Counted from the first letter of the stretch, positions 9,549-19,338 are shown. The stretch is DNA of 64,000 nt from CAVQFB01 sp963711675 (GCA_963711675.1 CAVQFB010000011.1:310001-374000), one strand, 5' to 3'. Made by a program: numbers and translations. Notes: generated from the sequence alone by a model not told the origin.

Positions 9549-9836
9549 AGATAATGGGGGGCTGGCCCATGACGAAACTGAATGCGAAACAGAGCTGATA
9601 TTGAAGGATGGGGAAAAGTCACGCTCCTTCAATTAGTTGCGCAACACGGCGCATGTGAGAGTTGAAGGAAGGCGTGGTGACGAGGATTCAGAATTTGAAT
9701 TGCTTGCATCCGTGCTGTCGATTGATGACACACGGAGAACCGTCGCAGCAGGGACTAAGCAAGGGGAACAACCCGGACTAGAGCGCATACCAACGCTCAG
9801 AAATGATCAGCAAGCGAGCGGGGTTATCCCCCTCCC
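9549..9836. other. Intergenic stretch without a convincing gene
   Basis: Between the porin operator and the next minus-strand gene. A 67-codon plus-strand frame exists here (9637-9840) but it lacks a Shine-Dalgarno sequence and family character. No repeat, RNA or terminator hairpin was recognised. Confidence 0.5.
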
Positions 9837-10196
9837 CTAGCCTTTCCAGAATGAAATGATCAGTCCGCCGGAGACGATCAGGAGCCCTCCGAGCCGTACG
9901 GGGAGGGTTGTAGCCTGATGGAATCTGAGTTTCGCGACGATCTGGGCACATATAAAGAAGAGAGCGACGTAAACCCCGAGCAGCTTTCCGAAGTCCCAGC
10001 GAGGCAGGTTGACAGTAGTTCCGTAAAGAACAAGGACCAAGGCACCAACGACGATGAACATGACTCGGGGCAGGCCCGCTGACCGGTGGAGTGCAGATTG
10101 AAAGAACGAGTCACCCAAGACCTCAAGCATCGCTGCGATCAAGAGCAGAACGAATGGGCCGCCTGGGAGGGTAAGAATCTGGTCTAGAGTTGGCAT
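9837..10196 (-). CDS. Four-helix small membrane protein, YnfA/SMR-like
   Basis: 119-aa hydrophobic protein with four predicted helices (about 12-26, 44-60, 72-88, 99-115). The arrangement (LEVLGDSFF in helix 1, GVYVALFFICAQIVAK in helix 3, GGLLIVSGGLIISFW at the end) resembles the UPF0060/YnfA and small EamA-type proteins of the drug/metabolite transporter superfamily. Substrate unknown. It lies 34 bases after the ammonium transporter in the same direction, so it may be co-transcribed. Confidence 0.65.
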   Translation of the reverse strand: MPTLDQILTLPGGPFVLLLIAAMLEVLGDSFFQSALHRSAGLPRVMFIVVGALVLVLYGTTVNLPRWDFGKLLGVYVALFFICAQIVAKLRFHQATTLPVRLGGLLIVSGGLIISFWKG

Positions 10197-10229
10197 GCGG
10201 TCAGGATACGCGGATGATTCTGGTTTGTG

Positions 10230-11924
10230 TCAGTAAGGAGTCGTGACCACGGCATCTTCCGGATAGCCGGACATGCCAAACTCTGGAACGTCGAGGCCCT
10301 CTTGCTCCGATTCAGGGGTCACACGCATGCTCTTGATTTTGTTCACCAACCAAAACACCCCGAAGGTAGCTCCAAAAGCCCAGGCTGCATATAGGGTCGC
10401 TCCCATGAGTTGGCACAAAAACTGGCGCGTATCACCGTGCAGCAAGCCGGTCACGCCTTGACCCGCATGGCCCAGGTAGCTGGTTGCGCCCACACCATTC
10501 CATCCCGCACCGTAGGCTCCATCCGCGAAGATGCCCACGCAAACTGCTCCCAACCAACCGCAGTAACCGTGCACGGAAACTGCGCCGCAGGGATCATCCA
10601 CTCTTAGAACCCGTTCATTGAAAAGCACGCCACCGCAAACGAGGCAACCCGCCAACAGCCCGATGATCACGGCTGAGGTTGGCGACACGAAGGCGCAGGG
10701 AGCGGTGATGGCGACCAACCCAGCCAACATTCCGTTGCACGCCATGGTCACGTCTGGTTTCCCGAACAAGAGATACCAGAGCAACAGCGATGCGGCGGAG
10801 CCGGCGACAGCCGCCAGGTTCGTGTTCACTGCGACGACTGAGATGCGAAGATCGGTGGCGCCCAGCGTGGAACCCGGATTGAATCCCATCCATCCGAAGA
10901 GAAGAATGAAGGTGCCGGACACCACATAGACGATGTTGTGTGCCGGAAAAGCGCGAATCTTCCCTCCGGGGCCATACTTGCCGAGGCGCGGACCCAGAAT
11001 AATTGCAAGTGCCATGGCGCAGAAGCCGCCAACGGCGTGCACCACAGTCGATCCCGCAAAATCGACATAGCCATGACCGAGATTCAGTGTCGATCCGATT
11101 TGCGAAAGCCAGCCACCGCCCCACGTCCAGCAACCGGAGATGGGATAAAGGATGCCACCGATGAAGAGCTCGCAGAGGAGGAATGCCCAGAAGGTGATTC
11201 GCTCGCAGACTGAGCCGACGATGATGTAGCCGGCCGTCTCCATGAATACAACCTCGAACAGGGTCAGGCAATTGCTCGCGCTGTCATAGGCCGGGCCGGT
11301 GAGAAAGAAGCCCTTCCCACCAACGAATCCCCACTGGCCGCTGCCAATCAGAAACTTGTTCAAAGTAGGGATGCCGCCCAGATTTGTGGGTGCGGCATTG
11401 ATGGCGACCGCGCCGAATTGGAACGCGTATCCGACCGCGTAGTAAGCGAGGAACGCGAACACGTAGGCGGCGAAGTTCAGCATCATCAAGTGGGCAGCAT
11501 TCTTTTTTCGAACCAGCCCGCAGGTGAGCAGGGCGAACCCTGCCTGCATGAACAGAACCAGGTAACCCGTGTTCAGGGTCCAGGCGAAATTGGTTGCGAC
11601 CCGTATGTGGCCCACGCTGTCCGCGAGCTTAACTGCCAGCGGTTCCTTGGCCGCCTGGGCCTGGAAGTCGTCAAAATCCTTCTTGTTCCTGGCATAGTCC
11701 GGAGAAGTTTTGTCGAGCGGTTCCGGGATTACGAAAGAATTGCCGGCGGCGTCGACCACGGACGTCCTGTCACCGGTCGCAATGCCGGATGGATCCGGTT
11801 TGGGTCCATCGTCGGCCATACAAGGCGTCGCCAGCGCCGCGAACAGTCCGGCGCTAAGGAGGAGTGTTGCACTCCATATTGTGAAGGACAGGCGCGCAGT
11901 GCGCCCTTCGGGCCTTTTCTTCAT
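10230..11924 (-). CDS. amt: Ammonium transporter (Amt family) with signal sequence
   Basis: Amt-family channel, longer than AmtB (about 564 aa) because of a signal peptide and an extracytoplasmic N-terminal segment of about 90 residues. Conserved features are FMQAGFALLTCGLVRKKN, the first pore His in AGSTVVHAVGG and the second in VSVHGYCGWLGA. The ATG at 11924 is chosen for its AGGAG about nine bases upstream and because it starts a proper signal peptide (MKKRPEGRTARLS). Upstream frame to 12116 is probably untranslated. No PII gene is adjacent, in contrast to the second transporter at 17.8 kb. The C-terminus (SGYPEDA) resembles the tail used for PII contact. Confidence 0.9.
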   Translation of the reverse strand: MKKRPEGRTARLSFTIWSATLLLSAGLFAALATPCMADDGPKPDPSGIATGDRTSVVDAAGNSFVIPEPLDKTSPDYARNKKDFDDFQAQAAKEPLAVKLADSVGHIRVATNFAWTLNTGYLVLFMQAGFALLTCGLVRKKNAAHLMMLNFAAYVFAFLAYYAVGYAFQFGAVAINAAPTNLGGIPTLNKFLIGSGQWGFVGGKGFFLTGPAYDSASNCLTLFEVVFMETAGYIIVGSVCERITFWAFLLCELFIGGILYPISGCWTWGGGWLSQIGSTLNLGHGYVDFAGSTVVHAVGGFCAMALAIILGPRLGKYGPGGKIRAFPAHNIVYVVSGTFILLFGWMGFNPGSTLGATDLRISVVAVNTNLAAVAGSAASLLLWYLLFGKPDVTMACNGMLAGLVAITAPCAFVSPTSAVIIGLLAGCLVCGGVLFNERVLRVDDPCGAVSVHGYCGWLGAVCVGIFADGAYGAGWNGVGATSYLGHAGQGVTGLLHGDTRQFLCQLMGATLYAAWAFGATFGVFWLVNKIKSMRVTPESEQEGLDVPEFGMSGYPEDAVVTTPY

Positions 11925-12152
11925 ACTTGGTTGCTCCTGTTTCTCGAGCGGTAAGCGGGTAAGAGGAGCGTGCACGCAAAAGAGCTGAGGGGACCGTGGT
12001 TCTGACATATACGCGCCCGGCGCCCGGAAAAGTGCATTGGCGCTCGTTAGAGCGTCCGAGGCAGTTGGCGCGATTCTGTCAATCCTAAGAACGGCTGCAC
12101 CGGAGGCGGTACACATCCCAGCTAGGGAGTCTGTGACTATATGCCTTCTCCA

Positions 12153-12383
12153 CTACTCTTTGCTTCGCGAGAGCAATTTTTTAATTCCTGGTTCTCGGCA
12201 AAAGCCGGCTGCAGCATAAAGAAGCAGGGCCATGCCTCCAATCGCAAGCAATGCCCCAACCATCGGATGAATTGCAAGCGCGAGCAAACCGGCGAGCAGA
12301 ACGGCACAAGCAGCCAGCGACGCGCCCACATAAAGGCCCTGGAGCGAAGTCGCCGCCATTCTGTTCTGCACCTCAAACTCCAC
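12153..12383 (-). CDS. Small two-helix membrane protein of unknown function
   Basis: Up to 76 aa, with two hydrophobic helices (GASLAACAVLLAGLLALA and GALLAIGGMALLLYAAAGF) and a basic tail KKLLSRSKE. The start is uncertain: GTG at 12383 has GAGGG directly before it, while ATG at 12359 (MAATSLQG) has a GAGG further upstream. It lies upstream of the Amt gene on the same strand. No family recognised. Confidence 0.5.
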   Translation of the reverse strand: MEFEVQNRMAATSLQGLYVGASLAACAVLLAGLLALAIHPMVGALLAIGGMALLLYAAAGFCREPGIKKLLSRSKE

Positions 12384-12540
12384 TCCCTCGGCATGGCTTA
12401 TTCCACAATCCTGCGTGGGGCTTTGCGCACCGCCAGCGGCACCTCACAACTATCGCGCACTAATGCACTCCGAGACCATGGCGGTCCCGCGAAGATCACA
12501 CCCCTTCTCTGATCTTGATCGAACTCAGTTGAGCAGGAAA

Positions 12541-12951
12541 AATAAATGGATGGTCCAGCTGAGTCCAATAGATATTTCTTATCGCGAGCATCAGAAATTG
12601 GCTCGCTATCCGCTTCGCCGCAACATCGCTAGCTCCGCCCGTGAGACCGTCAACTTCCTCGCGCAGCAACGGGATTGGGAGCACACCGCGGTCGTCATTA
12701 TGTATGGAGACTCTGATGGTTGGTACGACCACCAGATGGGGCCGATCGTAAACCAGTCCAGCGGCCCGGCGGACACTCTGACCGATCCGAACGCCCGCAG
12801 TACAGCGTCAATCGCGCTGCCTGGCGTCGACCCAGGCAACGCTCACGCGCTCGGCCGCTGCGGCTATGGCCCGCGCCAGCCCCTGCTCGTGATCTCGCCG
12901 CGGGCCCAGGAAAACTTCGTGGACCACACCACGATCGCAGGCTATTGCTGA
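12541..12951 (+). pseudogene. Remnant of a phospholipase C / phosphoesterase-family protein
   Basis: The frame contains the characteristic C-terminal block of PF04185 phosphoesterases: REHQKLARYP, SARETVNFLAQQRDWEHTAVV, DSDGWYDHQMGPIVNQS, GVDPGNAHALGRCGYGPR and PLLVISPRAQENFVDHT. The N-terminal catalytic part is absent and the frame stops directly after FVDHTTIAGYC, before the usual C-terminal segment. Both ends are therefore missing. It abuts the left tRNA-derived repeat (13052), so truncation may be linked to rearrangement there. Confidence 0.72.
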
Positions 12952-13051
12952 ACCCACGCACGGGGAGAACCGACCAAGTAATTTGCGAAGCGAAATAACA
13001 ATGGGGCATGCGGGAATGCGTTCATTGAGATGGTGCTGGTTGGGTCAAGGC

Positions 13052-13075
13052 TGGTGAGCGCGGAAGGAATCGAAC
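13052..13075 (-). repeat. Left attachment-site-like repeat (copy of tRNA-Lys 3' end)
   Basis: 24 bases identical to 14896-14919, which is the 3' end of tRNA-Lys including CCA and most of the T arm. Identity stops at both flanks (13051 and 13076 differ). It is in the same orientation as the tRNA copy, so the pair forms direct repeats of about 1.84 kb spacing, as expected for attL/attR of an element inserted at a tRNA 3' end. Confidence 0.75.
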
Positions 13076-13133
13076 ACCATACTTGTCATTCAACGGGTAC
13101 AAAGATGCCCTTTATAGGCAATTTTTGATTAGT

Positions 13134-13231
13134 ATCGGTATCTTTATTCCGATTATATTTACATCGTTTAAACGGTATATTTGCACCGTTTAACTCTTGA
13201 TTCTGGCGTCAATCGGTAATAATATACCGAT
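13134..13231 (+). promoter_or_regulatory. Array of inverted repeats controlling hipBA
   Basis: An AT-rich stretch holds three inverted repeats: ATCGG-N10-CCGAT at 13134-13153; TTAAACGGT-N8-ACCGTTTAA at 13168-13193; ATCGGTA-N6-TACCGAT at 13212-13231. The last ends one base before the hipB ATG, leaving no room for a Shine-Dalgarno sequence, so translation may be leaderless. Multiple palindromic operators are the norm for HipB autorepression; binding by this HipB is inference. Confidence 0.65.
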
Positions 13232-13555
13232 ATGGTAGAAGCAGTCTTCAGAACTCCAGAAGAATTGCAGGCCGACCTAGGCGAACGCATACGCAAGCTG
13301 CGGTTGTCGCGCAACATGGATCAGCTCACGACGGCGGGCAAAGCCGGAATTTCCGAGAAGGCACTCCGAAACCTGGAGGCAGGACGAGGTTCGACCGTAG
13401 AAACTCTCCTCAGAACTCTGAAGGCGCTGGACTCACTGCAAGGAATCGAGATGCTCGCGCCCGACGTGACTGTCAATCCACTCGCACTGCTACATTCGGC
13501 TAAGGCTCCGCAGCGTGTACGCAGATCAAGGACGCAGCGAAAGAGTAGCCCATGA
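13232..13555 (+). CDS. hipB: HipB-type antitoxin, XRE-family HTH regulator
   Basis: 107-aa protein with a helix-turn-helix at about 15-60 (LGERIRKLRLSRNM, AGISEKALRNLEAGRGST) and a basic C-terminal tail. It overlaps the toxin start by four bases (ATGA), the usual translational coupling of hipBA operons. Expected to bind and neutralise HipA and to repress its own promoter through the adjacent inverted repeats. ATG at 13232 is the only upstream start compatible with a complete HTH; it lacks a Shine-Dalgarno sequence. Confidence 0.85.
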   Translation: MVEAVFRTPEELQADLGERIRKLRLSRNMDQLTTAGKAGISEKALRNLEAGRGSTVETLLRTLKALDSLQGIEMLAPDVTVNPLALLHSAKAPQRVRRSRTQRKSSP

Positions 13556-14847
13556 AACATGTCCGCGTCATTGAAGTGCGAGTTTGGGGGCAACGCGTTG
13601 GCGCTGTCGCTCTTGATGACCGGCTTGGCTATTATGCGTTCGCGTATGAACCGGAGTGGCGACGTACGGCGACTGAATTAGCGCCGTTAACAATGCCGCT
13701 TGAGGATAGACGAACCGCTTTTACCTTCCCGAACCTTCCTGCTGCCACGTTTCACCGCCTACCGGGAATGCTTGCTGATGCATTGCCGGACGATTTTGGC
13801 AACGCACTCATCAATGCCTGGATGGCAGAACGCGGTTTCCAAAAGAGCGAAGTGACTCCACTTGATCGCCTGGCATATATGGCAAAACGAGGAGTGGGCG
13901 CGTTGGAGTTTAAACCCGCGCGTGGCTCCCATAGTGAGAGTGCTACCCCCCTCGAGATGAAATCCCTTGTGGAGAATGCGCGCAAACTAGTGGAGGGAAA
14001 TCTATCGATCGATGCGCACGCGAAGGCGGCAATCGCAAACATCATCCAGGTAGGCACTTCGGCTGGTGGCGCGCGCGCGAAGGCTGTGATCGCTTGGAAC
14101 CCCAAGACAAACACGATCCGCAGTGGGCAGTTTGATGCAGCCGAGGGCTTCGAACCCTGGATTCTGAAATTTGATGGCGTTGGCAAGTACCCCGAATTGG
14201 GTGCTGGAGCCGACTATGGGCGAATCGAATATGCATACCACCTGATGGCGAAGGCAGCTGGTATCGACATGTCTGATTGTCGCTTGCTCGAAGAGAATGC
14301 GCGGGCACATTTCATGACGCGTAGATTTGATCGCGAAGTGACAAACGGAAGGACGATTAAACACCACGTTCAGACGCTTTGTGCAATGGATCACCTGGAT
14401 TTCAAGCAACGTGGAACGCACACCTATGCTCAATTCTTCATGGCTGTTGCGCGTCTCAATCTTGGAGACCGAGCGTTGGAGCAGGTGTTCCGGCGTATGG
14501 CCTTCAATGTGATGGCGCGGAACTGTGACGATCATACGAAGAACTTCGCTTTTCGTCTGAAACAAGGAGGAGTCTGGGAACTCGCTCCGGCATATGACGT
14601 GACTCATGCCTATAACCCAAGAGGCGAATGGACTTACCAGCACCTGATGAGCGTGAATGGCAAGTTCAAAGAGATTGCACGTGAGGACCTTCTGACAGAG
14701 GCAGAACGCTTCAGCGTAAGTCGGCCAGGCGATCTGCTGAAGGACGTTCGCTGTGCACTGGAGAACTGGCCAACCTTTTCCAAGGAGGCGGGGTTGAGCA
14801 ACTCCGCATCCGGTCGCGTGGCCAAAGACTTCCATTTACTGCGATGA
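13552..14847 (+). CDS. hipA: HipA-type serine/threonine kinase toxin
   Basis: 431 aa, the normal HipA length, frame intact. The N-terminal subdomain has LPDDFGNALINAW (78-90). The Gly-rich ATP-site segment QVGTSAGGARAKA is at about 166-178. The catalytic loop ARNCDDHTKNFAF is at about 322-334 (Asp/Asn of the kinase active site) and the metal-binding APAYDV at 345-350. HipA kinases phosphorylate aminoacyl-tRNA synthetases (GltX in E. coli), causing growth arrest; the target here is unknown. With hipB it occupies almost all of the space between two copies of the tRNA-Lys 3' end. Confidence 0.9.
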   Translation: MKHVRVIEVRVWGQRVGAVALDDRLGYYAFAYEPEWRRTATELAPLTMPLEDRRTAFTFPNLPAATFHRLPGMLADALPDDFGNALINAWMAERGFQKSEVTPLDRLAYMAKRGVGALEFKPARGSHSESATPLEMKSLVENARKLVEGNLSIDAHAKAAIANIIQVGTSAGGARAKAVIAWNPKTNTIRSGQFDAAEGFEPWILKFDGVGKYPELGAGADYGRIEYAYHLMAKAAGIDMSDCRLLEENARAHFMTRRFDREVTNGRTIKHHVQTLCAMDHLDFKQRGTHTYAQFFMAVARLNLGDRALEQVFRRMAFNVMARNCDDHTKNFAFRLKQGGVWELAPAYDVTHAYNPRGEWTYQHLMSVNGKFKEIAREDLLTEAERFSVSRPGDLLKDVRCALENWPTFSKEAGLSNSASGRVAKDFHLLR

Positions 14848-14895
14848 ACGTCACAGAATTTCTTCCTTAAGGTGTTTTTGCAAGTGATTGAAAGA

Positions 14896-14971
<76 letters not shown>

Positions 14972-15296
14972 CGCGATGAAAACCTGCTGCCTCTTTGAGA
15001 GAGGGCCGACTACTGTTCGCTCTTCTCGCCCCGGACTGGTCGAGAACGTACAGCGACCGCTCGCCTTTCACAGTGCTGCTGCATTCTCCAGAGCTTGGGA
15101 AGCGGGATGCAGCTGGCTTGGCGGATCGTGTCGCTCCTGTCCGACCAGCTTCACAATCGCGGGCGCATCCACGCCAGCTAGACCAAGACAAACGAGGAAC
15201 GTTCGGCGTATTGAGTGTACCACGAACACTTGAAGGATATTGAGGGAGGCCCGCAGCCTGGTAGAGGTGTAGTTTGATTCCTGAAGGACCGGAACT
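14972..15296. other. Intergenic region without a recognisable gene
   Basis: Between tRNA-Lys and the dispersed repeat at 15297. Several short frames cross it but none has a ribosome-binding site or family resemblance. Confidence 0.5.
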
Positions 15297-15404
15297 GCAC
15301 GCCAGATCCCCGTTCGACTCCCCTCGCACAGGCTCGGATTCGCTCAGGGCAGGCTTTCGCTCCGCCTGAAGAACGCCTACGCTCAGGATGACGCCTGTAG
15401 AGAA
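15297..15404 (+). repeat. Dispersed intergenic repeat, copy A
   Basis: About 105 bases closely matching 37501-37607 in the same orientation. Shared blocks are GATCCCCGTTCGACTCCC, CGCTCAGGGCAGGCTTTCGC, TCCGCCTGAAGAACG and GCTCAGGATGACG. The GCTCAGGATGAC core recurs in other intergenic regions of the window. It lies downstream of the histidine kinase gene. Confidence 0.75.
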
Positions 15405-15458
15405 GTGAATGGTCAGAATCCAAACTGCACCAATACCCGCAGCCCTTCCGACCGGTGA

Positions 15459-17510
15459 TTAAGATCCGGCCACGGTCGAATGTTCTGCACTCGCCCCGTT
15501 GGACGCCTCAACTGCTGCGACCGGTTTGAGCGGCAGCTGGACGTGAAAAGTGGTTCCCTTCCCGACTTCGCTCTGAAGCCAAATTTTTCCTCCATGCTTT
15601 TTTACGATGCTGTGGTGCGCCATGGCCAGACCCTGGCCGACACCTCTGCCTAACGGCTTAGTCGTGAAGAATGGCTCAAAGATCCTCCACCGAACTTCCT
15701 GAGGGATCCCGGCGCCTGTGTCCGCGACAGAGATCCTGGCGAAGGGTCCATCCAGGCAGGTGGTAATCGTGATCTTGCCCTTCGTCGTCGCCCCGTCTCC
15801 CACCACTTCGCCGATCGCGTGAGCCGCGTTCGTGATCAGGTTGAACATCACCTGGTTCAGTTCGCTGGCATAGCAGAGGACTGGTGGCAGGTCCGCCGCG
15901 AAGGCGGTCTCCATTTCAGCAACGGGTTTCCATTGGCTTTGCGCAACGGCAATAGTGGTCTCAATGGAATGGCTCAGATCGACAGCCACTTTTCCCTTGC
16001 TGCCCGGGTCGGCGAATTCCTTCATGACTCGGACAATCTCTGCCACCCGCTCGATCCCTTGCAGAGTCTCATCCAGGGCCTTTGGAATCTCTTTCTCAAA
16101 ACACTCGATGTCGCCGTTCCGCAAGGCTCCTTCATAACATGTCTCCAGTTGCTTCAGGGCCAGCGAACCGTGGCTGGTGTCAGCGCGGCTCTCCCACCAC
16201 TGGCCGAGCGCCGACAGGATTGGCGCAAGGGAAGCAGAAGCGTCTTTGATAAAGGTCGTGTTGTTGCCGACGAACTGGATGGGGGTATTGATTTCATGCG
16301 CCATGCCGGCGGCCAGCTGACCGATGGCCTCGAGTTTGTTTGCCTGCTGCAGCTGATTCTCTAACTCACGGCGCTCGGTGATGTCTTCCTTGATGGCAAG
16401 AAAATGAGAGACAGTGCCGTTAGTGTCATCGATCGGCGTGATTAACGCGGATTCCCAATACATTTCTCCGGTTTTCTTCCGGTTATGGAATTCACCGCGC
16501 CACGTCTGTCCCTCTGTTATTGCGTCCCACAATTTCTTGTAGTCAGCCGGTGACGTGTAACCCGATTTCAGGATGCGCGGGTTCTGGCCGACAGCCTCCT
16601 CCGCGCTATAACCGGAACATTCTGTGAATTTATGATTTACGTACGTTATATTGCCCTGAGGATCGGTAATGACGACGGCAACCGGGCTCTGCTCTACGGC
16701 TGTCGACAAGAGACGCAACTCCTTCTCCGCTTGTATGCGGACCGCAATTTCATTGGTCAGGCTCTCATTGGACTTGGACAGTGCGGCGGTTCTCTCGTTA
16801 ACCTTGCGTTCCAGATCCTGGTTGAGGAGGATGACCCGCGTCTCCGCGCGTTCACGCTGCGCTATTTCGACCACCATCTTCCGGGTGATCAGCACAGCTA
16901 TGCATACGGAAATGAAAAGCCCGGCAGATATCAGGTACAGTGTCAGTTTGTACGCCGAACCATACTGGACCTGGCTCTCCTTGATGTCGTGATCCAGGTC
17001 GTCGTCCTGGTATTGAACAAACTCCGCCCAGGCCGCGTGGTACTTCATCAAGAGCGGAAGGACGGTACTTAGCATTTTCTGTTTTGCTTCCCGGCGTTCG
17101 TTCTTGGTTACGAGCAGATTCAACCGCTTATAGCTGTTGACATACGGGGTCCGCGCTTGCTCGACGGCGTCGAGAGCCTCTCTCTCCTTATCACAGTCGA
17201 CTTTGGCGTGAAGCTTGCGCAATATCTCCGAGATCTTTGCGCTGTTTTCCGTTCTGAGGGCGATGAGCGCATTGATTTCCTCAGGACGGTCCGCGAGCAG
17301 AATCTGCATGGTGATGCGGTTGTTCGTGTTGGAGTACTGCATGGCTTCGGCGGCGAGCCGGGCCTTGTTCCAGTGATATTCCGCAATATTGCGCAGCTCA
17401 GCATTACGCTGGCTCATACGGCTCAAACCCAGCCACCCTATGCCGGCGAGAATGGCCAGCAACACTGCGAAGGCGGTCGTCAGGGTGGTGCCGATACGTT
17501 TGTTGCTCAT
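15459..17510 (-). CDS. Membrane PAS histidine kinase
   Basis: About 683 aa. A first transmembrane helix (about 8-30) and a second near 195-215 bracket a helical periplasmic domain of the four-helix-bundle MCP type. Then come a coiled coil (RVILLNQDLERKVNERTAAL), one PAS/PAC domain (TAVEQSPVAVVITDPQGNITYVN split across it), H-box AAGMAHEINTPIQ, N-box NLITNAAHAI, G1 DTGAGIP and F-box EPFFTTKPLG. There is no receiver domain. ATG at 17510 (MSNKRIGTT) is preferred to an upstream TTG at 17573. It is divergent from the amtB-glnK-glnD operon; no response regulator is adjacent, so the partner is unknown. Confidence 0.87.
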   Translation of the reverse strand: MSNKRIGTTLTTAFAVLLAILAGIGWLGLSRMSQRNAELRNIAEYHWNKARLAAEAMQYSNTNNRITMQILLADRPEEINALIALRTENSAKISEILRKLHAKVDCDKEREALDAVEQARTPYVNSYKRLNLLVTKNERREAKQKMLSTVLPLLMKYHAAWAEFVQYQDDDLDHDIKESQVQYGSAYKLTLYLISAGLFISVCIAVLITRKMVVEIAQRERAETRVILLNQDLERKVNERTAALSKSNESLTNEIAVRIQAEKELRLLSTAVEQSPVAVVITDPQGNITYVNHKFTECSGYSAEEAVGQNPRILKSGYTSPADYKKLWDAITEGQTWRGEFHNRKKTGEMYWESALITPIDDTNGTVSHFLAIKEDITERRELENQLQQANKLEAIGQLAAGMAHEINTPIQFVGNNTTFIKDASASLAPILSALGQWWESRADTSHGSLALKQLETCYEGALRNGDIECFEKEIPKALDETLQGIERVAEIVRVMKEFADPGSKGKVAVDLSHSIETTIAVAQSQWKPVAEMETAFAADLPPVLCYASELNQVMFNLITNAAHAIGEVVGDGATTKGKITITTCLDGPFARISVADTGAGIPQEVRWRIFEPFFTTKPLGRGVGQGLAMAHHSIVKKHGGKIWLQSEVGKGTTFHVQLPLKPVAAVEASNGASAEHSTVAGS

Positions 17511-17835
17511 GGCGAATCCATCCGTCGAAAACAGCGAGGCGTGGAGGGGCTCATTCCGGACTTTATTGTCCAATCATCGGCCTGGGAATGCGCCACTTGG
17601 GCAGAAGGGACACCACGCGGTGACTGTGGTCATCGAGTCCAGTTCGGATTGGTTCTTTTTCAGCAGAGAGTGCCTTCCCAGTGGGCTTGGTTCGGAATTC
17701 CGCCCAGTGTGGGGAGCTCGGTTGGATTGGCCGCAGTTGCCCAATTCGGAACCATTCCCGTTTCGCGGTCCAGGCCAACAAGGTGTCGGTACGCATAACA
17801 ATTTCTGATCGGTTGCATAAATAGTTTCAATTTCC

Positions 17836-19338
17836 GTGAAGCCTCACCGTGCCATTAAAGTGGGCGCTCGCAACCTATTTCCAGGCAAAGGAGCCAAGCA
17901 GGCATTCATGGGAAAGTGTGCAACCCCAAGGCTCGCCGGATTCTTCTTATTGTTGCTCCTGTCTCTGAAGCCGTGCGTGCATGCACAAACGATGGGTTCA
18001 GCGGGCCCGGTCAACGACCAGGCTGCGCGCATCGCAAAGCTGGAGCAACAATTTGCGGACGCGAAGGGATCCGCCGACAACGCGTGGATGCTCACCAGTT
18101 CCGCGCTCGTATTAATGATGACCGGCCCCGGACTCGCACTTTTCTATGGCGGCCTGGTGCGCAAGAAAAATGTGCTGGGCACCATGATGCAGAGCTTCGC
18201 CATGATGGCGATCATTACCGTCTTGTGGGCACTGGTCAGCTACAGCATGGCGTTCAGTGCAGGAAGCAGTTTCGTTGGCGGGCTGCACAACATTTTTCTA
18301 CGCGGCGTGGGAGCGCAGCCCGATCCGGATTATGCAGTCACGATACCGGCCCAGACCTTCATGGTCTACCAGTTGATGTTTGCCATCATTACACCGGCTC
18401 TGATCACTGGGGCGTTCGCCGAGCGGATGAAGTTCAGCGCGATGGCGCTGTTCATGATTCTCTGGTCGTTGCTGGTGTATAACCCCATGGCGCACATGGT
18501 GTGGGGTAAGGGCGGACTGCTGAACGCCTCGCTGGGCGGGCGATTCCCCACTCTCGACTTTGCCGGCGGTACAGTGGTGCATGTAACGTCAGGTGTTTCG
18601 GCCTTAGTGTGTGCGCTCTATCTTGGACACCGGATCGGTTATCCCAAGGAGCCGATGCCACCGCACAGCGTGGTGCTGAGCTTTATTGGCGCCTGCCTTC
18701 TGTGGGTGGGCTGGTTCGGATTCAACGCCGGCAGCGCACTGGGCGCGGGAAGTCTCGCGACCAGCGCATTTGTGGCAACGCACTTCGGAGCCGCAGCGGC
18801 TGCGTTGGGATGGGGCGTGGCGGAGTGGATCCGCAACGGCAAGCCCAGCGCGTTGGGTGCGATCTCGGGAGCGGTAGCCGGCCTGGTTGCCATCACGCCC
18901 GCGGCAGGTTTTGTGGGCCCGATGCAGGCACTGGCCATCGGAGCGATCGCCGGCGTGTTCTGTTATCTGATGGTCGCAAAGGTAAAGGCAAAGTTCGGGT
19001 ACGACGACACGCTCGACGCATTTGGGGTTCACGGTGCGGGTGGCACAATCGGGGCGCTGCTCACGGGCGTCTTTGCCAGCAGCACGGTCAACCCGATATT
19101 CAAGGACGCACAAGGCACCACGCTGGCTTCAGGGCTGTTCGAAGGAAACGCTCACCAACTGCTGAACCAATCGGTCGGCGTGGCGATCGCATGGGTGCTC
19201 GCTATTGTGGGAACGCTGATCATCCTGAAAGTCGTCGATGTAGTGGTGGGCTTGCGGGTTTCCGAGGAACATGAGTCACAGGGCCTGGACCTCTCCCAGC
19301 ACGGCGAAGAAGGCTACTACTGGGAGGTTTCCGCGTAG
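17836..19338 (+). CDS. amtB: Ammonium transporter AmtB
   Basis: 500-aa Amt channel with a signal-like N-terminus (about 25-52, ending VHAQ) followed by a short coiled coil and eleven helices. The pore histidines lie in AGGTVVHVTSG and FGVHGAGGTIGA; FYGGLVRKKN is the usual signature after helix 1. The C-terminus (LRVSEEHESQGLDLSQHGEEGY) is the standard PII-interaction tail. glnK follows after 70 bases and glnD after that, so this is a coupled uptake and nitrogen-sensing operon. An ATG at 17908 (MGKCATP) may be the real start of the signal peptide. Confidence 0.94.
   Translation: MKPHRAIKVGARNLFPGKGAKQAFMGKCATPRLAGFFLLLLLSLKPCVHAQTMGSAGPVNDQAARIAKLEQQFADAKGSADNAWMLTSSALVLMMTGPGLALFYGGLVRKKNVLGTMMQSFAMMAIITVLWALVSYSMAFSAGSSFVGGLHNIFLRGVGAQPDPDYAVTIPAQTFMVYQLMFAIITPALITGAFAERMKFSAMALFMILWSLLVYNPMAHMVWGKGGLLNASLGGRFPTLDFAGGTVVHVTSGVSALVCALYLGHRIGYPKEPMPPHSVVLSFIGACLLWVGWFGFNAGSALGAGSLATSAFVATHFGAAAAALGWGVAEWIRNGKPSALGAISGAVAGLVAITPAAGFVGPMQALAIGAIAGVFCYLMVAKVKAKFGYDDTLDAFGVHGAGGTIGALLTGVFASSTVNPIFKDAQGTTLASGLFEGNAHQLLNQSVGVAIAWVLAIVGTLIILKVVDVVVGLRVSEEHESQGLDLSQHGEEGYYWEVSA

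Noticed and set aside
9637..9840. 67-codon plus-strand frame in an intergenic gap
   Set aside because: No Shine-Dalgarno sequence, no domain character, polar low-complexity content.
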